Shown here piece after piece: positions 7,436 through 11,009 of a stretch of DNA of 11,009 nucleotides. Numbering within the stretch: the first letter of the stretch is position 1; each line of letters starts with the position of its first letter. Made by a program: the position numbers and the translations under genes. Location of the stretch: the NCBI GenBank assembly GCA_020354105.1, contig CP070642.1, positions 469,664 to 480,672 on the forward strand. The letters run 5' to 3'. The DNA comes from Chloroflexota bacterium (GTDB lineage: Bacteria > Chloroflexota > Dehalococcoidia > GIF9 > UBA5629). The notes under the pieces were generated by a model. The model was given only the letters and a program-made list of their open reading frames with translations, searched no databases and was not told the DNA's origin.

Positions 7436-7795
7436 CGACTTCTAGTCCTCCTTCCTTTTTTGTTGTTTTCCGTCTTTAAGTTCTCTACTAACGCATACAC
7501 CCTCCTTTCCCAGATTGGTGATCGTGCTGTATCTGCAAGTGCGATACATTCACAACATTAAAACATGTTTCCTTGAAGAATAACATAGAATCTTCCATAA
7601 AACCAGACCCCTTGACCCTTTGAAACAAGAGAGAATCTAATGGATGATACGGATACTAAAAATCGACCGCCTATCTACTCGAAAGCTACTGAAACATAGT
7701 TTATCATCGCTGATTTTTTAAGCCAAGAGGTTTTGATATGATATTGAAACAGATTATAATGTTTGCTACCGAAACTAACATTACGGTGTGAAATC
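7436..7795. other. Divergent control region between livK and moaD
   Basis: These 360 bases hold no convincing full-size gene. Near moaD there is a clear plus-strand promoter (7733-7760). On the livK side there is the livK Shine-Dalgarno site (7447-7452) and a second strong one, AAAGGAGG, at 7501-7508 on the minus strand, followed by very short reading frames. A partial dyad GTATC (7529-7533) / GATAC (7543-7547) could be an operator. A GACCCCTTGACCCTT direct repeat lies at about 7606-7620. I could not find a good -35/-10 pair for livK on the minus strand, so its promoter may depend on an activator or another sigma factor. Confidence 0.5.
7733..7760 (+). promoter_or_regulatory. Sigma70-type promoter of moaD
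   Basis: TTGATA (7733-7738) and a perfect TATAAT (7755-7760) are 16 bp apart. Transcription would start near 7767. That places the upstream in-frame TTG at 7763 before or at the transcript start, which argues for the TTG at 7796 as the true start of the downstream gene. Confidence 0.7.
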
Positions 7796-8080
7796 TTGGC
7801 TAGAGTTGATATCAACTTCATCGGGCCGTGGAGGCTTTTCCTGGGCATGCGGACTGTAACGGTGGAAGTAAAAAGTCTCGATGAAGCCAGGGAATATATC
7901 GAGACCAACTTCGGGCCCGTATTCCAGAAAAAGCTCCAATCCAAAGGTATCAAGAGGAAACAATCGGTCTGGGATAACAGCAATATATTGCTTAACGGCA
8001 GGAACATAAGGCAATTGGATAAACCAGAGCTTAAAGATGGGGATAACCTTGACTTACTGCCCAGAGTTGCGGGTGGATGA
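7796..8080 (+). CDS. moaD: MoaD/ThiS-family sulfur-carrier protein
   Basis: A 94-residue beta-grasp protein ending in RVAGG. The C-terminal Gly-Gly is the mark of the MoaD/ThiS family: it is adenylated by a MoeB-like enzyme, turned into a thiocarboxylate and used to donate sulfur, in MoaD's case to build the dithiolene of the Mo/W pyranopterin cofactor. The N-terminal strand 'ARVDINFIGPWRLFLG' and the late 'ILLNGRNIRQL-x-x-x-ELKDGDNLDLLP' segment match the fold. The TTG at 7796 fits the family's N-terminus and the promoter position; a TTG at 7763 would add eleven residues with no family counterpart. The Shine-Dalgarno site is weak (GGTGTG). The gene is tail-to-tail with an aldehyde ferredoxin oxidoreductase that needs this cofactor, which points to MoaD rather than ThiS. 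Confidence 0.85.
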   Translation: MARVDINFIGPWRLFLGMRTVTVEVKSLDEAREYIETNFGPVFQKKLQSKGIKRKQSVWDNSNILLNGRNIRQLDKPELKDGDNLDLLPRVAGG

Positions 8081-8084
8081 GAAG

Positions 8085-8112
8085 AAGCTGGCTGTCTTGG
8101 GACAGCCAGCTT
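8085..8112. terminator. Bidirectional hairpin terminator between moaD and the AOR gene
   Basis: AAGCTGGCTGTC (8085-8096) and GACAGCCAGCTT (8101-8112) are perfect inverted repeats of 12 bp with a TTGG loop. It begins four bases after the moaD stop and lies 23 bp beyond the AOR stop. On the minus strand the stem is followed by the pyrimidine-rich CTTCTTCTC; on the plus strand no T-run follows. It most likely ends the AOR transcript and may also stop moaD transcription or protect its 3' end. Confidence 0.8.
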
Positions 8113-8135
8113 GCAAATTAAGCATACTTATAAAT

Positions 8136-9986
8136 CTACTTAGAACCGATTGATGCCGCTATTTCCGGCATGCCCAGACTCTCCAATCGTTTCTTAGATG
8201 GCTTACCCGTAGAGCTGTCCCAGTCTCTGAGTGCATAGTACTCAGGCAACATTTTTTTCATGTTAGGCACATGGCCCTCCGTTCCACCTTCGGGAATCGG
8301 TCTCATAACAAGCTCGGGAAGCACGTCATCCTTTGCAGAAATGCCAAGCTTGCAGGACAGAGCCCTCTGAAGTTGGAAAATACGTTCTCCCGCTCTCATA
8401 AGTTGTTCCTTGTCTGTATCCCAACCTGTGGAAGCATTAATCATACCTGTAAATAATTCAAACGGCATAAAAGCAAAATGGCAAATACCCAATGAATCGG
8501 TCAGTGCCCTAAAGTTCTGGTATTTCACAACCATTTCAGCCCTATCATCTCCCCAGCGGTCACCAACATCAAGTTCAAGGTAGGGATAGCCAGAGCCACT
8601 ATCTACCTGATATCCTTCACTTTTATTATGGTCGGCACCGCGCGGTGCGGTTGCGTAAACAAGCCCCATGCTATGGAATGCCCTTGGATCGTGCATCGGA
8701 ATCTCAAGTCCCTTTGTCTGGACAGCCTCACCAGCCGGACGACCATATCTCTGCGCCATGCGCTTCGTCCCGCCTGCCACCACAGCACCAAAGCCCTGGT
8801 TGTTGCCGATCTGCTGGATGAGTTCGATGGCAGCGTCGATGTTCCCCCAGGTAAGCTTAAGACCGCCGGTGTCCTTATCAGAGATTACACCTAACTCATA
8901 CAAATAAAAAGCGTAGCCGGCGCTGGCACCGCCACTAATGGTATCAAAACCATAAGCGTTACAGAGTTCATTCAAATACACAGCTGTGGACATGTCAAGG
9001 TCCAGACCCATCATCGCCCCCAGAGCAATCAATGTTTCGTATTCAGGGCCTTCGACCTTATCGTACAAATACTTTCCCTCTTTGATCCGGAGTACCTTAC
9101 GGCAGCGTATAGGGCAGCCAAAACAAGCAGTGTGGTCAATCTCATATTGCTCCAACATAGAAACTCCACTTATATTCGTTGCTTCCGGCAACGTAGGAGC
9201 AGTATAGTAGTTGGTTGGGCCATCGCCATAGGCAATAGCAGAATCAATCCATCCGGCTGTGCCGACTAAATGCCACCAATTCACGGTTAAGAAACTATCT
9301 TTGACTTCCTGCATGGCCTCCCTTGCTACCTCGCGGAACTTATCAGGAGCATGCATGGGCAGCTTCATCTTGCCCCGAACTGCTATAGCCTTGAGCTTCT
9401 TAGAGCCCATAACACATCCCAATCCCGCCCGGCCAAGAGAATGACCATATTCGGACATAATATTTCCGTAGAGCACCAAGTTTTCTGAGGCTGGGCCAAT
9501 GCAGGCAATCTGCGTGAGATTATCTCCGCATGCCTTTTTGATTTCCTCCTGAGTCCTGTAGGTATCCTTGCCCCACAGGTTACTGGCATCCTTCAGTTCA
9601 GCAACGCCGTCCTTTATATAGATGTAAACCGGCTTGACTGATTTACCTTTGAGAATGATGCCGTCATATCCGGCATTCTTTAGCTCCGTACCGAACCAGG
9701 CACCGGCGTTAGCATCACCGTAATGTCCCGTGTACGGAGATTTAGTGGCGCCTCCCCAGCGGCTGACGCTGGGCCCACTGGTACCATTAAGAAGACCAGA
9801 CATGAGGATAAGCGGGTTGTCTGGTCCTAAGGGATCAGTCTTTTCATCAACCATGTCATACAGGTAACGCGCTGCCAAACCGGTGCTGCCCAGAAAATCG
9901 CGGGCATATCTTTCATTCAGAGGCTCGTCGGTGAGCGTGCCCTTGCTTAGGTCGGCTACCAGAATTTTGCCATGATATCCATTCAT
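8136..9986 (-). CDS. aor: Aldehyde ferredoxin oxidoreductase (tungsten/molybdenum type)
   Basis: A 616-residue enzyme of the AOR family, which oxidises aldehydes to carboxylic acids in the cytoplasm with a bis-pyranopterin W (or Mo) centre and a [4Fe-4S] cluster, passing electrons to ferredoxin; the reaction can also run backwards. The N-terminal domain (about 1-205) carries the cofactor motif RWGGATKSPYTGHYGDANAG (76-95). Cluster ligands are C288, C291 and C295 (CFGCPIRC) and C502 (LGICHFAF); the first three match Pyrococcus furiosus AOR numbering. EGPEYET (312-318), GFDTISGG (346-353) and GADH with H453 are further family motifs near the active site. Length is normal (about 605-620). It starts 21 bp after the alcohol dehydrogenase gene. 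The substrate aldehyde is not defined by the sequence; related tungstoenzymes such as benzoyl-CoA reductase BamB are less likely on gene context. Confidence 0.95.
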   Translation of the reverse strand: MNGYHGKILVADLSKGTLTDEPLNERYARDFLGSTGLAARYLYDMVDEKTDPLGPDNPLILMSGLLNGTSGPSVSRWGGATKSPYTGHYGDANAGAWFGTELKNAGYDGIILKGKSVKPVYIYIKDGVAELKDASNLWGKDTYRTQEEIKKACGDNLTQIACIGPASENLVLYGNIMSEYGHSLGRAGLGCVMGSKKLKAIAVRGKMKLPMHAPDKFREVAREAMQEVKDSFLTVNWWHLVGTAGWIDSAIAYGDGPTNYYTAPTLPEATNISGVSMLEQYEIDHTACFGCPIRCRKVLRIKEGKYLYDKVEGPEYETLIALGAMMGLDLDMSTAVYLNELCNAYGFDTISGGASAGYAFYLYELGVISDKDTGGLKLTWGNIDAAIELIQQIGNNQGFGAVVAGGTKRMAQRYGRPAGEAVQTKGLEIPMHDPRAFHSMGLVYATAPRGADHNKSEGYQVDSGSGYPYLELDVGDRWGDDRAEMVVKYQNFRALTDSLGICHFAFMPFELFTGMINASTGWDTDKEQLMRAGERIFQLQRALSCKLGISAKDDVLPELVMRPIPEGGTEGHVPNMKKMLPEYYALRDWDSSTGKPSKKRLESLGMPEIAASIGSK

Positions 9987-9990
9987 GGTC

Positions 9991-9996
9991 TCCTCC
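9991..9996 (-). promoter_or_regulatory. Ribosome binding site that fixes the AOR start
   Basis: GGAGGA lies four bases before the ATG at 9984-9986. An upstream in-frame ATG (9996-9998) overlaps this site, so a start there would add MEET to the protein using the Shine-Dalgarno bases as codons. The family's usual N-terminus 'GYHGKILVADLS' also agrees with the ATG at 9986. Confidence 0.75.
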
Positions 9997-10007
9997 ATAC
10001 ATATTCT

Positions 10008-11009
10008 TTAGAAATCGACGCTCTTGCCTTCATACGCATATCTGAATATCTTCCCCAGGTCTTCCTCGCCAGGAACTCGAGTGACAGTCATAGTCATAAC
10101 CTCATTCAGGGCTCTGTCTATCAGCCCAGGAACTGCTTCCTCGTATTTCGCCTTGTCAATGCCACAGTCTTTGACGGACAGCGGTTGGCCAATTTCATTT
10201 GCCATTGCCCGGACTTTTGCTACCAATGCTTTAGCACATTCCTTGTCTGATCCAGAGGCGATGTGACAAAAGCGGGCCATCTCTGCGTACTTGGCTGTTG
10301 TCTCCTCAGAGCCATTGATAATATATTCTATGGTATAGGGCAGAAAGAGTCCCACGGCACGCCCGTGAGGAACGTGAAACAGTGCTCCAAGGGCATGTCC
10401 GGTGCTATGGCCCAACCCAGCCATGGAATTGCCGAAAGACATACCACCTAGTATAGCCGCGTTCTGCATCTCTTTACGTGCCTCAAGGTCATCACCGTTT
10501 TTATGAGCCTTGGGCAGATATTCGAACGTTTTCCTTGTGGCAATCAATCCTGGTCCCTCGGTTATGCTGGTACCCCATGTTGACACGTATCCCTCAATGG
10601 CATGAGTGATAACATCCATACCAGTATCGGCTGTAATCTGCGTAGGCATACCGGTAACCATAACGGGGTCGAGTATGGCTACATCCGGCATACATTCAGT
10701 AGTGCCCAGGCCGAGTTTGCGGTTCTCATTTGTGTCAGTGAGCACTATTGCCCAGGTAGCTTCGGCACCAGTACCACTTGTGGTAGGTATAGCCATAAGC
10801 CTTGCTTTGTCTCTGAAGTTGTAAGTATCCGAGGCAATGATACAATCTGGTTCGAGGTCCGGTTTCACCAGCAGGATAATAATAGCCTTGGCTGCATCCA
10901 TGCATGAACCACCGCCTACTCCGATGACCCAGTCGGGCTGGTATTTTCCTACCGCCAATCCTCCTTTTTTGATGGTGTTAAGTGAAGGCTCAGGTTCTAC
11001 TTCATCAAA
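10008..11009 (-). CDS. Iron-containing (group III) alcohol dehydrogenase, N-terminus beyond window
   Basis: The C-terminal 333 residues of an NAD(P)-dependent alcohol dehydrogenase are visible; the family is usually about 380-400 long, so roughly 50-65 residues lie past the window edge. The reading frame is open to 11009 and begins 'FDEVEPEPSLNTIKKG', a normal internal part of the Rossmann domain, so a start at the TTG near 10958 is wrong. The nucleotide-binding GGGS is at visible residues 32-35 and PTTSGTGAEAT at 75-85. Metal ligands are D132, H136, H201 and H215, and H205 is the conserved second His of GHSTGH; the spacings of 4 and 14 residues equal those of E. coli FucO. It would interconvert an alcohol and an aldehyde in the cytoplasm and stands directly upstream of the AOR gene in the same operon, so the aldehyde is probably passed on to AOR. 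The exact alcohol is unknown. Confidence 0.93.
   Translation of the reverse strand, partial: FDEVEPEPSLNTIKKGGLAVGKYQPDWVIGVGGGSCMDAAKAIIILLVKPDLEPDCIIASDTYNFRDKARLMAIPTTSGTGAEATWAIVLTDTNENRKLGLGTTECMPDVAILDPVMVTGMPTQITADTGMDVITHAIEGYVSTWGTSITEGPGLIATRKTFEYLPKAHKNGDDLEARKEMQNAAILGGMSFGNSMAGLGHSTGHALGALFHVPHGRAVGLFLPYTIEYIINGSEETTAKYAEMARFCHIASGSDKECAKALVAKVRAMANEIGQPLSVKDCGIDKAKYEEAVPGLIDRALNEVMTMTVTRVPGEEDLGKIFRYAYEGKSVDF

Noticed and set aside
7643..7708. GATGATA and TATCATC inverted repeat
   Set aside because: The seven-base arms are more than 50 bases apart with no further pairing; this is likely chance.
7675..8007. Minus-strand reading frame of 110 codons opposite moaD
   Set aside because: It is antisense to the MoaD-like protein, which has a fold match, a Gly-Gly end and a promoter.
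9996..9998. Upstream ATG as the AOR start
   Set aside because: It overlaps the Shine-Dalgarno sequence GGAGGA that serves the ATG at 9986, and adds residues foreign to the family N-terminus.

Overview
The window looks like chromosomal DNA of an anaerobic bacterium. Pointers are a tungsten/molybdenum-type aldehyde:ferredoxin oxidoreductase, a MoaD-like cofactor protein, an iron-dependent alcohol dehydrogenase, two lipobox-type lipoproteins, strong TTGNNN/TATAAT promoters, GGAGG Shine-Dalgarno sites and CCA-encoding tRNAs. The style of the proteins (a CARDB lipoprotein and a catabolic Liv-type ABC operon with a CoA ligase) would fit Chloroflexota such as Dehalococcoidia, or an anaerobic deltaproteobacterial lineage. 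This placement is an inference; no marker gene settles it.

Layout, left to right. (1) Positions 1-479, minus strand: start of a secreted CARDB-domain lipoprotein, cut off by the window edge, with its own promoter. (2) Positions 721-932, plus strand: a strong promoter directly in front of tRNA-Gln(CTG) and tRNA-Glu(CTC). (3) Positions 990-7435, minus strand: a six-gene unit read right to left. Its order is substrate-binding lipoprotein, LivH and LivM permeases, LivG and LivF ATPases, then an AMP-forming acyl-CoA ligase. (4) Positions 7436-7795: a 360-bp divergent control region. (5) Positions 7796-8080, plus strand: a small MoaD/ThiS-like protein ending in Gly-Gly, with a strong promoter and a TTG start. 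(6) Positions 8085-8112: a perfect 12-bp hairpin between convergent genes. (7) Positions 8136-11009, minus strand: an operon of iron-containing alcohol dehydrogenase (N-terminus beyond the window) followed 21 bp later by aldehyde ferredoxin oxidoreductase.

The genes suggest one pathway (inference): an alcohol is oxidised to an aldehyde by the Fe-ADH with NAD+; the aldehyde goes to a carboxylic acid through AOR, which reduces ferredoxin; the acid, made inside or imported by the Liv-type transporter, is activated to an acyl-CoA by the ligase. MoaD would supply sulfur for the pyranopterin cofactor of AOR. The binding protein lacks the Ser/Thr-rich pocket segments of true Leu/Ile/Val-binding proteins, which supports a non-amino-acid ligand. 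I found no CRISPR array, insertion sequence, integrase, phage gene or toxin-antitoxin pair. Nothing here is clearly a wholly new system; the points most worth checking are the gene combination, the transporter's substrate and the livK leader.
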